From the NCBI RefSeq assembly GCF_036373705.1, contig NC_089857.1, positions 30,114,284-30,178,283 on the forward strand: a stretch of 64,000 nucleotides of DNA. The letters run 5' to 3'. The position numbers were made by a program, and so were the translations under genes. Source of the stretch: Amia ocellicauda. Lineage: Eukaryota; Chordata; Actinopteri; Amiiformes; Amiidae. This document shows positions 12,909 to 48,400 of the stretch, piece by piece. Each line of letters starts with the position of its first letter. The stretch's first letter is position 1. Below the pieces are notes generated by a model. The model saw nothing but the letters and a program-made list of their open reading frames with translations. It ran no database searches and was not told the DNA's origin.

Positions 12909-15900
12909 AAAGGACAGGCAATAGTACACCAAAGAACACCAATGTCCTAGGGAGTAAAGGTCATATCAAATCAATGTAAATAGAACGAGGCTCATAGTGT
13001 GTTAAAGGAGCCTGTTATGGTGACATAATTCCCTCTGTTCTGCTGGCGGTGTGTGGATATGGTGCTCGGAGGTGTGCCAGGGCAGGTGCTTTGAATCCAA
13101 GCAAGGGTCTGACCTCAGTCACTAAATAGGCCAGTGAGACGCTGTAAATATACAGTCGGTGTAATCCCAAAAAAGTTTATAAGAAATGAAGAGTGCAGAC
13201 TCGTATTAGTTAGAGACATTGGATGGGAGAGGTTTGAAAGTTTAAGTCATGCATTTGACCCCATTGCAATGTAAATCTGATGCTATTTTTGTTATTTTTT
13301 CTCAATTCTGTGCAGTGATCTCTTGTTGTGATAATTTGATTCTCATAAATCACTGTTCACAGCCTTCTTTTTCTCTAAACTTAAATTGATTTGCATGCGT
13401 TTAAATCTGCAGCAATTTGAGGGAAAGGAGGAATGAGGCTTTGGCTGCTGAAAGAACTGACTTGTTACAGTTTGATATCCCAAAGCCTTCATTATTAAAG
13501 TGCCTAATATACAAAACGTGTTAATAAGAAAGCAATGCCAGCAGGTTGCTGTATGATTAGTAATTGCAGTGTCTGGATTTAAACGTTGCAGTGCATCGAC
13601 CCCTAGATTTTCTTGGCATTGTTTGTGCATTTTCTTTTGCTTACCATGAGATGTCTTTAAGGTTGCCAGCTCACAAATGTAATAAAATGAACTTCTGCTT
13701 CTTGTCTTTGTACACTTTAGACATGCTACCATATTGGAGTGCAAGCCTACACTTGCAATCTCCCTATCTATATTGTACTTGTACAAGATTTGTACTTGTA
13801 AGTGGAAGTGTTTGTGTTTTCCTGTAGTGAACTTAAACTGAGGATTAAACCTGAACACCTAAAATGGCCACACAACTGTTTGATTTAAGCTTTTATATTA
13901 GTTAGATATGGTATATATGACATATACATTGTTGATGTGTTTGTTAAAAGCTACCAGATTGTCAATTTTTTACTTAATTGAGTGTAAAGTGTAAATCATT
14001 TGGACTATATGTTATATGTATGGAAATCGGGGAAGAGTCACACAAAAGGAAAATATCTGGTTGAATATTCAGCATCAAACTTCTGAATTATTACATTTTA
14101 AAAGTGCATTGTGTACATGTATACCAGCACTTACAGGATGTGTGATTGGTTACACATGGTCTACTTTAAGCTCTAGTTATTGAATATCAACCCTCTGATG
14201 AAAAAATAAAAACACATTTAGACCCATATGGGCTTTCTGTGAAGATCATCAAGCATTTACAGCACCACTACTGGAGAAATGTTTTGCCATGTATGAGCAC
14301 TTAACATTCGAGGATAAGCTCACTTCAGTCATGTATACTTTAACACAGTTCCTCTAAGGTAGCTCCCATAAAATTAAGTCCAGATTACCTTTGATTACTT
14401 CTGTTTGTCTTCATGTACGATAGGGAATAAGTTTACTAGAAGCTTAACTTTTGCCTTTACTGTATGTTAGTTATTTCCTGTAACTACACTTTTTTTTTTT
14501 TGGAATCTGTGTATGTAACAGTGAAATCAAATGACTTACTATTTATAAGTCACATTTTTTGATCTTTTTAGAAAAGGGATGGGCAGTGTAAAAGCCAGAG
14601 CAAGTTGGAACAGCCCAGAATGGCACTGTAATTAATACGTGCGTCTAAAAACAGAGGATCAACATGCACACAATTGAGAAGAATTTTTAAGTAAGGAGAA
14701 CAGAATTATATTATGCAGTGATGCAGTAATGTTCTTTTAACCCCAAAAAGCTCCAGAAACAAATTCTGCTGCATCAGAAAAAGATGTTAAACTTTCTTAC
14801 TCCTACAAATATCATAAGACGGAACTGGCCATTCAGTTATTTAAATGGGAGTGGTGTCCGTCTTCATGGTGGCAATAAAACAAGTAAATACCCCAGTAAA
14901 CGTGTAGTCTAGGGGACAGTATTTGTCTTCATTTCCACAAGGTCAGTGTAGGTTTGAAGTGGGGATACCAGACTTGGGTCAAATGCATTTTAATGTTCTT
15001 CAAATACAATTAAGATTGTATTCACACTTTTCTAAGCAAGGCGAGTGCTTCTTATCACAGGTCTCTCAATTCAGTCCAATCAAACTACCTTGTGAACACA
15101 ATCTTAAAAGTATTTGAAGAAATTGCAAATGCATGTGATGCCAAGTCTTGGGGATACAGGTTGAAAACCAATTGTCTATTTGGGGTAGAAATGTGTGTAA
15201 TATGATTCACTACATCACATTTCATATCAAAAGAACACATTCAAGGTGGCTGGGGATGCGTTCCCTGATTACCATTCCTGATTGAGAATGTGTTTCTGGC
15301 TCCACAGCAGGCAGCCCTTGGCCTTGTGTTGCAACAGAGACAACATTGTGGTGGGTGATAAGGAGGCTTCCCACAATGGGCTTAAAACGGTATTATTTAA
15401 ACAAAAACAAGGCTATTCTGAAGATGAACAGTACGTTAGCAAAGTTCATGATGTAATGTCTATCATTACTACAAACGTTTGGGCATCAAAGAGGCATTTA
15501 ATGAAGGATTTCATTTGAAAGCATTTATTTTCTGTGCAATAAAAATAACTAAAAAAAAATGATCCCCACATTTTATAATAAAGGATGTATTTTATATATT
15601 GTTTTTTGGTATTTTTATGTAATTTGTCAGTTCACACAGAACTCGTAACACAGTAAATTGTTGCTAGAATTATCTAGCACAACCAGAGGGAAGACAATAA
15701 CAATACAATACAAATTCTTCATGTTGCCTAAAACTAACTTCAGCGACTCTACATTTCCTAAAGAAAAGCATTTATTTTAATCAATTAAACCATTAATAAC
15801 TTGTTTGGTAATAACAATCTCAGTTGCAGTGAAAATGTTTGTCTGTAATCAAGCGGTCAAGAAATGCTAGTGGGTTTTATGTAGGCTTCCATCATTTATC

Positions 15901-18427
15901 TTCCAATCACATCAGAACAACAGTGCAAAAAAATAGTACTCCTTGGCGATCCGTAAAAATCTTCCATACAACAATGTCGGAGACCATCCCTTGGAAAATT
16001 GGACACACAGAAGCTCTATAAGTGTGGTCTGCAAAACCTCAAAGGATAAGCTGTTTAAAAGCAGCTGAAACTAAAAGACTTGTTCTGTTCCAGAGGTCAC
16101 ACCCCCCACATCGCTGAATACTTATTTTTCATGACATTTCTGGAAAATTCCCTCCATGTCGTCTTCAGTGTGATCAGACTCAGTTTTGTTAACAGGACAG
16201 GGAATTACATTTGACAGGAATATATAAGTAAGCTCTTTTTAATTTCTCTGTGGTTAGGGGCAGAGAAGCTGAGGTTCAGGGAATGTAGCCCCAGCCTCCA
16301 TATTACACATGATTATATATGTTCAGGTTGTGCTCATATGGTGCGGATTACAAAACAGCCCTACTCCAGCTTTTTGTGTTATGTAAAGCAAGGCAAGATC
16401 ATAACTGATGCCAGACTGGTGAAGTTTTATCTTTAGCATGTCCAGATTGGTTTTTGTCTGGGTATTAATCCCTGCCAGGCACTAAAGTGTTACTGGTTTA
16501 AACTACTGTATGATGACAGCACAGAAGTCTAATTACATAAAAATTGCAGCTAAAACCTCTGTTGGAGTGAAACTAGATTCCTTCGGTGACGTATATTACA
16601 GCACAGTGCTTTTTAACGATTTTCTGTAAAATACATTTTAATTGTCGCAGTCTCACTAATTTGCAAACTGAAAAACAACGTGCATGCAAAAAGGGAAATT
16701 CACTATTTAGCCATGTTTAGCACAGCATTTATTAGCCAGCCATTGTTGGTTTTAGAGCATGGGTTCCGAAAGTGCAGCCTGAGGACCAGATGTGGCCCTC
16801 GAGGATGATTGGTCCGGCCTACCAAAGCCAACCTTCAACCACCCCTTTTCTGTACTTTTACTATATTTGTACACTTTATGAAAAAATTCTGTTACAAATT
16901 GCACATGTAATTTGGGGGGAAATAATAAAACCAATTAAAATTCATAAATGTTCTCTAACAGAAATGTATAGGAAATAAAAAGGTATGATTTGGGACATAT
17001 TTTGTTTTCATCTGCGTTTCATTTTCTAACTTTGCGGTAGGATTGACCGGTGCAGAATAGTTTAAATCAAATAGTTCTTCTCTTCATTGCCAGTTCTGTT
17101 TTCAAAGACATAATGTTTTTATGTTGTTACTTTTTGGAAAGCAAAGAAAACAAAACCCACAAAATGTATATTTTAAGGAGGGTTTTTAATCAGCAGAAAA
17201 TACATGTAGATTTATTAGCTGTTTGCAGTACGTTTACCCATAAGTTTTAATTGTATTTGTCACAAGCCAGTTCTGTCCATACACGCTGTGCTTAAAACAC
17301 TAGCTTTTATTACTAGAAAGGGCTTTGAGGAATGAATAAAAGCAGTGTGACTGCTGTAGGGGAAGCCATCTGGTTCAATGGAAACACCTGGAATCACTAG
17401 TGAAGTTTACGAGGGATTTAGACATTTTAAGGCTGCTAAGTAATGTGGGGTTACCAATGGAAATAGCTGATGATGCTTGCAGTATTTTCAAATCAACATC
17501 CAAGAAATGTTCACACGGTTAGTTCAACATACAACTGCTTAAAGGAGTAGAAAACTAAAAGGATTTGGATTTGACTTGTTAAAGGAGACACTTTTTATAG
17601 CTTTGGCAGTACAGTGTTTGGGAGACAATCTAAAGTAATATCATAGGAAATAGTAATAATAATAACTATCAAGTTCTGACTGAGATTAGATTAGAGAATG
17701 TTGTCTAAGTCAGTGATATTTCATAAACTTTGTTATTTACTAAATCATTCTTTTTTTTTTTTTACTGTAACTCAATTGCTAGCTACTTTTAATATAATTA
17801 AATATGTCTATGAACCTACTAAAACTGGGCTTAGATATTATTTCTGCAGCAAAGCATCAAATTCAAAGAACTATGTACTCCTAGGTATAGCCTAGTTCTG
17901 TATCTCAGCCAAGTGTAATTTAGCACACTTTGCCACAGAGATATCCATTGTGAGGAGCCAGTGCAAGGGTCGACAAGGTCTGTCAATCAAAATACAGAAC
18001 AGATATACCACAATTCTGTGTGTCACAACCAGGATAATATGTAAAATATGATAAAATAATATGCTTTGTTTTGCTGTTAAAGATCAGTTATATTATGTAT
18101 ATTACCACTTTAAAACTCCTGATTAACTGCCTTAATCTTTGTATATATAATATTTTGCCTTTGGGAAAGTTTACAGATGGGTTTTATTGTGAAAGAGTCA
18201 ATTTTACAGAGCATGGCTTCTATTCTGAAGGCTTCACAAAATCTTGCCATATATTCCCTTTGTGGTCAAAAGGGATCCGACTTCTCTTGGGAACAGAAGA
18301 TGTGGTGCACTTGTGACATAACAGGGTTGTATTTGACCTTCTCGATATTTGAAATGGTGGAGAAATTACCTTTTGGGGCCATGTAAAAACTTAACTTACT
18401 CTTATCTCTTTGCCCTCCTTTTCACAG

Positions 18428-39767
<21,340 letters not shown>

Positions 39768-42700
39768 GAGGACTTGCTGATGAATGAACTACACAACTAT
39801 AAGACAGTGGCGCAAAATCTTTAGACACATGAGAGAAGTCTTCTCCAGCGAATGCCAGTGGAAACCATGGAGAAAAATCAGTGACAGCTGGTGTTAATTG
39901 TAATATCGGACAAGATGACAGAAATGTAAATGATACAGAGAGGCTTGTTCTATTCCTGATAGCAGGACATGCAACCCTGGGACAAGAGCAGTGTATAACC
40001 CAGTGGAGATCCCTGGTTGAGAGGACTGTGTGAAGACGTGTCATTGAGGGAGATTCACTCGGAACAGTCACTGGTAAATTAACACCACCTACTGGAATAT
40101 ATAAAAATATCAAGAAGAATTATAATTGTCCCACGAAAATGTAATTTGCTTGGATTTATTCTGAAATCCCAGCATCAGTTTAAATGATTGATTGATTGAT
40201 TAACTGATTGATTTAGAATCCCCTGTGGTTGATTCATCAGTGCAAGATCAGTTAGGCTGAAGTTTTGAGGGCCCTTTCGCAGTATGAAATTAAACAGAAA
40301 TATAGCTGCCACAGCAATATGTAACACTTTTCAAAGCTCAGAACTAGTAAGAAGACCAACCAGCAAGATTTACCTGCATGTTCTACTCTCCTATAATAAT
40401 TCAACCACTAAAACTACTGAATACTTTATGTATACTATGAAAAGCAAAATTGCCAAAAATATTTAAAGAAATTAGCTTTAACCTTAAATGAAGCAAAATG
40501 TCCAAACAAAAACTTTATTTTTTCTTAAAAATCATTAAATTATGTGAGGAATTCTTGGAAATTAAAAACAAAAATGTTTAGTATATTTTATGTACATTAT
40601 TCTTATAAATCCATATTTTAAAGCTTATTGATGAAAAATAATTGTATTCAATCTGCAGCTTGCTTTCTGTATGTAACACAAAAGAGTGGATCAAAATATT
40701 GCAGTGATAATACGGTATATGCAACATACATGCAACAGGAATGTTTCATTTTCAGATGGATTGGTTTATTTATTTTTTAATTTTTCAATTATTATTATTC
40801 AAACTAAAAATAGTAATAATTAGAGAACACATGTGTGGGTCCCTGGCTCATTTATCAAATTAGTTCATACATTTGAAATCTATAAAAATATAGGTTTCAT
40901 AGTGCATACCATTGTATAATTCCAGGATTAATATTTGTGAATTTACTGAAGAATGACCATTAATAGAGTATATACTTTACACTTCTACAGATATTTAATA
41001 TACAAGGCCTGTTACAAAACCTTGTGCAGGAATCTACCTGTCAAGCAGGTTGCTGAACAAAAATACAATGAATAACACAAAATACATATAAGAAATTACG
41101 TAAAATGATAAAGTTGAATGTACTCTAATTTAGCCCCATTGATTTGATATATTACATTCAATTAAATGAAAATGGAGCCTTTCAGTTTGGTAGCCAACTA
41201 GATCATATAGTTAGCAAATGTTTTCCTATTATGTAATTCGTTTTTTTTCCCACATACGTGTGTTCTGTGTGTTTTTCTGTGTATTGTTCATATTATCATT
41301 TTCCACGCTGTAGAGTAGGCCCCTGAAGGACTCCAATAGATAGGAAATGAGATGGGGATGCATAGTGGTGTTATACAGTGCTGGGAAGTCCATTGATGAT
41401 CATTATGCTCTTAGTCTTAATGAATTACTCCCCCACTGTACTTCCTTCATTTCAGCTTCTGTTGGTAAATTCAAAACCCTGTTAACACAAACCTAATATC
41501 AGTGTTGCACTGCATATTGCTGTCAGCTAAACCTGTGATATTGGACAATGACTGGAAATGAATGATTTTTGAGATGTATGAATTATATAAAGCCATTGTT
41601 TAAACTTGCCTTTCTTAGGAAGATAATAAACTTAGAGATTTTAGTTTTTGATGATTTTTTTTATATATGTATATATAAGGAACTGACCTTTTTTAGTGTT
41701 TTGGAACAAACAGTTTTTCTTTCTTTTCTATTTTATTCCCACAATTTGTACTGCTTTTATACATCACACGGCCTGGTTATTGGTCTGGTTATCTCGGTGT
41801 CCGCTCATCACACCCAACTAAGAAATTAATTTACAGTTTTGTGCAAACCCATGGCTTCATACTGCAATTATGCAAATAGATGCATCATTTACGGTCTAAT
41901 AAACATGAAAATAAGCATGATAATGAACAAACAGACCTATTCAAACAACTGATTAAGAGTTTTTGATGAAGATGCTTATGTTCTTTCAAATGGCTTATTT
42001 CAACTGCGAATAAACTTGTTCATGATACCATTGTAATCATCACACAATTAAACAATAAAGGCAAACATGATTTATTTAACAGCATTTGGTTGTATTTTGT
42101 ATTTTCTCTATGACAATGTTTTGAACAGTTTACTGTGTTGTATTCGCCACAGAGAGGTTTTCTATCTTTTCTTAAGTATGTGATTAAGACAACCACACAT
42201 GGACAGAAAACTGAACAGTTGTATAATCCCAATCTCAAAACAAAAAGGAACATACTGAGAAGGACATAGACCACAGCACAACAATCTCAATCTCACGCAG
42301 GCGGTAGGTAAGATTTAAAATGCATTTAATTACTTTTCAGAGTCATTTTAGTTAATCTGCTTACTGTTAGCCTACTGGCAGTAGGCTGCTTATTACTGTG
42401 GTAATCCAAAATATATTAATTATTTGAATATTTGAGAGTACTTTGCATCAGTTTTCTCAATTTCCATATAATTCATGCCATTTAACCTGTCTATTAACAT
42501 TCACACTTATTATAAAGACTGCACTGGAAGATTTGTGGGCAGCACTGTTTGCAACTTTTTTATTTCCTACTGGTACTGAAGGAACAAAGTAGTTATTTGT
42601 CCCTCATTCTCACAATTGTCCCATCATTGAGACTAAATGAAAGGGGGAACGTATTGAATGATTTTGCTGCAAAGCTATTAAAACTAGAATATATTGTTGT

Positions 42701-43557
42701 TCTGCCTTTGTCCGAAAAGATTGTTGACCACGATATACAATGTTAGACCTACAAATCTGTATTAGCTTGATCAAAATGATATTGCTATCAGGAGTAAATC
42801 TCTCTAGATAAAATAAACTATGATAGTTTCTTTAAGCTCTTCTAATACATTCGGAGCGACTGCTTAGCTGAAGAAGGCTTAACAGGAATGCTAATAACAC
42901 CAAAGCATTGTACTGTATGTTATAATGTACTTTTTATTTTGGTGGTGTTATAACAGCCTGTATAATATATGCATCAAGTGTCGGTAGCATTTTCTTTTTT
43001 TTTTTGTATGCTAAATAATTATGAGGCCTATCTTTGCATTGGTATGATTTATTGGGCCTATGTTTTGTAATGTGATAATTTTATTAGCAATTTTATACTA
43101 TCTTTTCAATTGAAAGATGTTCTGGAGAAGCATGATCAGATTGTTCTGTACTGAATAATGCTATACAATACACTATTGACAAATAATACAAATTTGACAT
43201 GGCCTTATATTAAAAACTTTAAAATACTGATGTATTTTAATCTACATTTACAACTAGGCCAATACAAACACATTATTAAAAGCACATCACCAAAATACAC
43301 ATGCCAAGTGAAAGTAATAAGATGCACTTAATGTTCTGAAGCTTTTCTTACAGATTAAGATTAAGGTAAAGTGCTTCTTTATCCTCCTGACAATGGATTT
43401 CCAGCTTTGGCAGACAGTAGTACACATATATAAAGCTGCCATTGTTGCTCTAGGTGATGATTCCTGCCTTACACCTGCTGCTCTCAATGTGTATCATGGT
43501 TCTTAGCATTTAGAATTACTGTGACGGTGACTGTCAGTGTATGCGCCCAGATTTATC
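39768..43557. other. mob3b 3' untranslated region and AT-rich intergenic sequence
   Basis: The 3' untranslated region of mob3b starts here. Possible polyadenylation signals include ATTAAA near 40533 and AATAAA near 41625 and 41887; which one is used cannot be told. There is a short GATT tandem repeat at about 40184-40215. No gene was recognised up to the small membrane-protein frame at 43558. Confidence 0.6.
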
Positions 43558-43797
43558 ATGAAAGACAAAGCTTTAGGTCCGCCGGTCTGTGTGCAGGTCG
43601 TCTCCCTCATTGCAATGGTTTGCTTTGGTCTCTACTGCATCATAAGAGCAGTCTCCTTTGGGCAATTCAACTGGTGGTACATCCTGGGAGCTTCCAGCAT
43701 CGTCGCCTCTGCGTTCGCCTCCTTCAGGGTGTATGAGGTGTGCACTGTCATGGTGCGGGAGGAGATTTCTCCTGGACTGCCCTCCACTAGCCCCTAG
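43558..43797 (+). CDS. Small two-helix membrane protein, 79 codons, family not recognised
   Basis: ATG at 43558 (A at -3) to TAG at 43795-43797. The protein has a short polar N end (MKDKALGPP), a hydrophobic helix at about residues 9-32 (VVSLIAMVCFGLYCII), a loop with FGQFNWW, a second helix at about 39-58 (YILGASSIVASAFASF) and a charged tail RVYEVCTVMVREE. Third codon positions are mostly C or G, unlike the AT-rich flanks, which argues for real coding. The frame is open upstream to 43537, and 'gcgcccag' just before the ATG could be a splice acceptor, so an earlier exon is possible. A polyadenylation signal AATAAA lies at 44457-44462. I do not recognise the family and assign no function. Confidence 0.65.
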   Translation: MKDKALGPPVCVQVVSLIAMVCFGLYCIIRAVSFGQFNWWYILGASSIVASAFASFRVYEVCTVMVREEISPGLPSTSP

Positions 43798-45120
43798 AAA
43801 AGGGTGAACAGGACTCCCCTGGACCACAGACGAACTTTTAAGGCCAAGAGTTCTCTTACAACTCTGAAGGAAATCCTTCAAAAAGTTTGGTATTCTTATA
43901 AAATGAAACTGTAGATTAGAATGGGATTTTTTTTTTCTTTATGCAATGAAAAGGCTCACCTGAAGACTGTTTATCAATGAATTCTGAAGACTTTTGGCGA
44001 AGTCTTGCAAATGGCATGGAGACAATCATAAAAAGAAGTGATGCTCTATATTGTTGCCTTTGATGCAATGTAAGAGATGTCATGACTTGCTGTGCTGCTG
44101 TAATTCATTAACAGTCATATAACCTGTAATGTTACAGTATACCTGCTTCCAATACAGTAATTCTACAGCCTTACTTTTGTTCTTGTTGTTGTTTTGTTTT
44201 GTTGAAGAAACCTTGTGTCTTTAATTTCATTGTATATTGGAATTAAGATACCTGTAAAGCATCCCAGTTCTAGTGCCTGCTTGTATTAAATCTAAATTAA
44301 CGAAGAATGCATTTAACTGCTCATTTAGGCTATTTACTAAAGCAGTATCAAACAGATTTGAAATATACATATTAAGATCGAGAGGTAAGATGCTGAAGGT
44401 GCGGCTGCTGTTGGGCTCATGGCGACCGGTATTGGATGATGTAATTGAAAATTGAAAATAAATTGAAAATAATAATTTTTCAATCAAGGCACCATGTAAT
44501 TTATTCCTTTCTTCAATATACTATTTTTATTCCATGATAAGTAAATACACGAATGCATAAATATTACCATATTATTCGGTAATTAAATATAAAAAGCACT
44601 CCATCAAAGCGATCAATCAATTTGAATTAATCTTGTATCATATAAAACTGACTTTCATAACGCAACATTCAGAAAGTTATGATCCATGTCACAGATTAAT
44701 AATATGATATACAAATATGACCACTAGGTGGCAGGCAGTGATCGTGTTCAATTGTGGAAGATTTGAATTCGTATGGTCTTTAAAAAATAGGGTTATATTG
44801 GTTGCATTGTCAAGAAAGTAGTAGCCCATAGCAAACAGATAAGCTGATTCCCTCAAAAGAAAGAGTTTAATAAACCACGAATACAACATTTTTCAAGTGG
44901 TTTGTGATCATTTGTGATAAATGCGAATCTTGCACTAGTAATATTAAATTGGATATTGATGTTAACATCACACGCAATAACAATAACTTTGCTTCATTTC
45001 TGTAAATTCGATTATTGGGTTACAGTATTATTTTTTTTCGATGTCATTATTATAACTTGTAATTACAGTGTGGATAATATATATATATATAAATCATGCA
45101 AAAAATGATCAACAAAAATC
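43798..45120. other. Probable 3' untranslated region of the small gene, then AT-rich intergenic DNA
   Basis: The sequence to about 44480 may be the 3' untranslated region of the small membrane-protein gene, ending at AATAAA 44457. From there to the rexo1 promoter I see only AT-rich sequence with a short TA run near 45077-45092. Confidence 0.45.
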
Positions 45121-45309
45121 GCGTCGCCTCCGGACGAGTGAAAATCACGCGAGAGTGGCCGCTTGCCCGAGGCTATAAAAGCCGCTCGGTCTCTCCGGCA
45201 AGTTTGCCTAAATATGTAGGGAACAGCTCAACCGAGATGGTCCTGGTATATCTATTGCAACAAATCATTTGATTTTTCATTACAGCTATAAACTTAAACT
45301 AATCTGTTG
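45121..45309 (+). promoter_or_regulatory. rexo1: rexo1 promoter with TATA box and upstream open reading frames
   Basis: A CpG-rich patch ('gcgtcgcctccggacgag') is followed by TATAAAA at 45174-45180, placing transcription start near 45205. Between that and the rexo1 ATG at 45310 lie an immediate start-stop ATGTAG (45214-45219) and an 11-codon upstream frame (ATG 45237 to TGA 45272). Either could lower translation of the main frame if included in the transcript. A pyrimidine-rich 'gatttttcattacag' at about 45274-45288 could also act as an acceptor for a spliced leader. All of this is read from sequence only. Confidence 0.6.
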
Positions 45310-45448
45310 ATGCTGCGTTCAGCGGGTTATTTCGAAAAGATACCCTGCCCCTATTTCCTGAGGGGCTGCTGCGAGCGGCCTTTCTGCCATTACAGACACC
45401 AGCAGGCGGAGACGCTGTTTGCGGCGCCGAGCGGCTCTCGGGCTGCGG
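45310..45448 (+). CDS. rexo1: rexo1 exon 1: N-terminal zinc-finger-like motif
   Basis: The ATG at 45310 is chosen because MLRS(A/T)G(Y/F)F is the conserved REXO1 start; the TTG just before it is not needed. Cys13, Cys21, Cys26 and His30 match the human Cys/Cys/Cys/His set. Donor GTAAGA begins at 45449; the exon ends in phase 1. Confidence 0.93.
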
Positions 45449-48400
45449 GTAAGAGTCCTCCTCCCTGCCGGGGTTTGTCAGAGGTTTCCCCTGTTGCTCT
45501 TGGCTGAAACTGTTCAATCCTAGTGTTGTGATTGGGTCTGTGTATGTAGCTGTAAGATTCACACTTTTAAGTAGTGCACTATTAAAGTTGCATACATCGT
45601 GTCATGGTTAATTATTAGTCATGAATTGATCATTGATATACATGCACATCCCACCTTTATTAAAAACGTTGGGCGTAAGTCGGTGCACTTGTGTGGGTAT
45701 GTAGGCGCCGGCATTGTTTGAAAACGGTGCAGTTTTATTAATATAAAGAACAAAGGTTAAATCTAAAGCCAACTTTAATGCATTTAGAAATGTTAGAGAT
45801 GAAACATTTGTAATTTGTGTGGTGTACTTTTTACAAATCCTAAAATGAATGTATTGATATCTGTATTGACGAGCACGCCTGTGGTTCATTTCAGTGTTCA
45901 GCTTGCAGTATACTATAGTGCATTTTTAACCTATAGAACTAACTTTGCAATATCTGTTTCCAAAAACGTGTCTAGTCCCTAAATTTTGCACTTCTGGTTT
46001 AAAAAAACACTTGCTAGAGCTGGGTGAAAGTGATGGCGATATTGAAATCTTTAGCATTTTGAGTATCCTTAACAAATCTGATATCCCATGCAAAATTCCA
46101 ATTCAAATGTATATATTGTGTAGTTACCTTTAGGCAATATCTTGGATTTTCAAGGAGATGTCTGAGAGGTTGATTTAATATAATCTTTTTTTTAATTTGT
46201 GGAACTGTAATCTTGGAGATTGGCCCAACACCACAGGGATTTTGTAATGCAAGAGACAAAGTAGAATATGACCCAATACTTAACTTTCCTAAGACCGTCA
46301 CCACAATGTATTTGTGACCTTTTCTTCTATTGTTTTGCTAGAAAATGGAAAAGATCCCCTCACCCGTTTCAAGGCGTATTCCAGCACCCTTAGCAAGCCG
46401 GCCGCATTGTCTGAAAAAGATCCCAGTGTTATGGAATTGGAAAGGATAAACAAAGCGATAGAGACGGTCAAATGTGAGGTTGAGAAAGAGCAAAAGCGAC
46501 TGACCCATTATAAGAACCTTCAAGGAAAGGTCAGCTCTAGTGGTTCATGTCCCGATAGTGTTGCACCTTTGACCATTGAAGATCACAGCAGAAATAAAAT
46601 CCAAAATGCTAGTGCTACTCGCAAATTCCCTTCCTCCTACTCTGGCAATAGTAAATATGTGGTGGATAAATCCAAGCCAAGAACAGATTTAGAATATGAC
46701 CCTTTGTCCAACTATTCTGCTGACTTGAGGAACCCCAAATCACAGCAGTGTGAAGGCCATGAGAAGAGGGGCATCAAAAGGACCAAGGAAGAGGTCTCTG
46801 TAGGCACAACTGAACGACTAAATAAAGAGATTGAGATGCAAGAGTCAGATGATGATGGTATCCTTGTTATTGACATTCCACCACTGGAAAATGATGGGAA
46901 AAGGACGAGATCCTCAAAGAGGTGCAAGAGTAATGTCAACCAAACTGAAAAGTTAACAGAAGCTGCTGAAGATGGGGATGTTCTGGCCAAAACCCTAATT
47001 CAAAATGTTTTGGATCCTGTTCTGCAATATGAGCCAAATGTGTCATTGATCACTAAAGCAGAGAGACCAAAGGGTCTGGAATACAAAAACTCCTTCTCGG
47101 CTACAGATGGAAAGTTTGGGAATGAAGTCAAAAGCTCAAGCCTGGCATTTACATCTACAAGAACATCCACACGTTTAGAAAAATCCAACAGTGAAACAAA
47201 AGCCACTGGTGCCCTACGGAAACAAGCTGAACATCACATACCGAGCAGCAGCTCTGTCTCGGATTGTTCCAAAGCTAATTTGAAATCCACAAGAGAACTT
47301 GAGGGCTCGTCCTGTGCTGCCACAAAAAGTCAAAGAAAACCTGAGTGGGACTTGATGATCAAGGGGGTGGACCCATCAAAGAGTGAGCAGAGAGATGGCT
47401 ATAAGGAAGGAATCCACTGTTTGCCAATACAACCAAAGCCACCTTCACTTACACCAAATCCAGTGCTGCAGTTAAAGGGAAGTGACCGTGGTGGGATCAG
47501 CCCATCACTTAAAACAAAGACTGAAGATCAGAGTAAAGTTCAGCAGACCTCTGACTCTAATAACAAAACTTACTGCCCACCCCTGCAACAGAAGTCAACT
47601 GTGCCAAGCATCCAGAAAGGGCAGTCCGAAGCAGAAGAATTTAATTTTGATGGCATTAACTTCCTTTTGCCCACTGAAAATCTAAAGTTTGACCAGGAAG
47701 ATCTTACAAAGGACTCCACTGGTCTTCAGTTGCAGCAAGAGTTGCTTCAGTCTTGTATTCCACAGTTGGCAACAACAGAATTGGAATACAGCTCCTGCAG
47801 CCTGAATCCCTCTCCTGTGCTGCCAGAAAATGATGAAAACGCCGCAATCGATCTAGCCTCTGAAGCAGAGACTGGTTATTCAGACCTAGATACGGACTTG
47901 TCCGATAGTGACACAATGGAGGAATGTTACCGTATATTTATGGAAGCCAACGAGCCCAAACCAGAAACTCAAGAAAAGAGCAACGCAGCAGTAAGTTCTG
48001 TAATGGTTTTAATTATAGAATTATAACCGGTATGATTATACTTATATCATTCATACTATGAGTTAAATCCAAACTTTGAACAACCTGCTAATGCAAAAGT
48101 ACAAGACTACTCATAAATGTCATCTCCATGATATACAGGTTTGTAATTTTCCATTCCATCAATGTTTATTTAATCTGGCCCTCAGAATACATTTTGAATC
48201 TAGTCTTGCAATATCTTTTAGGTGGATATCATGGATGTGGATAAGCCTGAGCTGGAGAAGAAACCCAACCTTCTCCCAGGGCAGAAGAAGAGGGTTGCTC
48301 ATATATCGAAGTATAATGAAGTATGGTCAAGCAGTGGTTTTGATCATTCCAAAATGTACACATTTGCCATTTAGCAGTAATGAATTCATTCATGTAGTGA

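Larger units (their letters stand above)
710..18427 (+). other. mob3b: Probable mob3b intron 1
   Basis: About 17.7 kb without a supportable gene. It holds a SINE-like repeat (2968-3295), two related copies of an unknown repeat (2125-2350 and 4106-4376), a decayed Tc1 transposon (about 5765-6470), poly-T at 8790-8819, poly-A at 12880-12907 and a possible hAT relic near 16758. The remaining AT-rich sequence shows nothing that I can name. The longest open frame, 171 codons on the minus strand at 13343-13858, has no recognisable domain and is not called. Confidence 0.5.

Noticed and set aside
13343..13858. 171-codon open frame on the minus strand
   Set aside because: Long for AT-rich DNA, but it has no recognisable domain, no codon bias, and composition rich in His, Lys and Phe as expected by chance. 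No promoter or splice context supports it.
16758..16990. Possible hAT relic ('gggttccgaaagtgcagcctgaggaccag')
   Set aside because: The end resembles a known type of hAT terminus, but I could not find the opposite end or a target duplication, so borders and identity are not supported.
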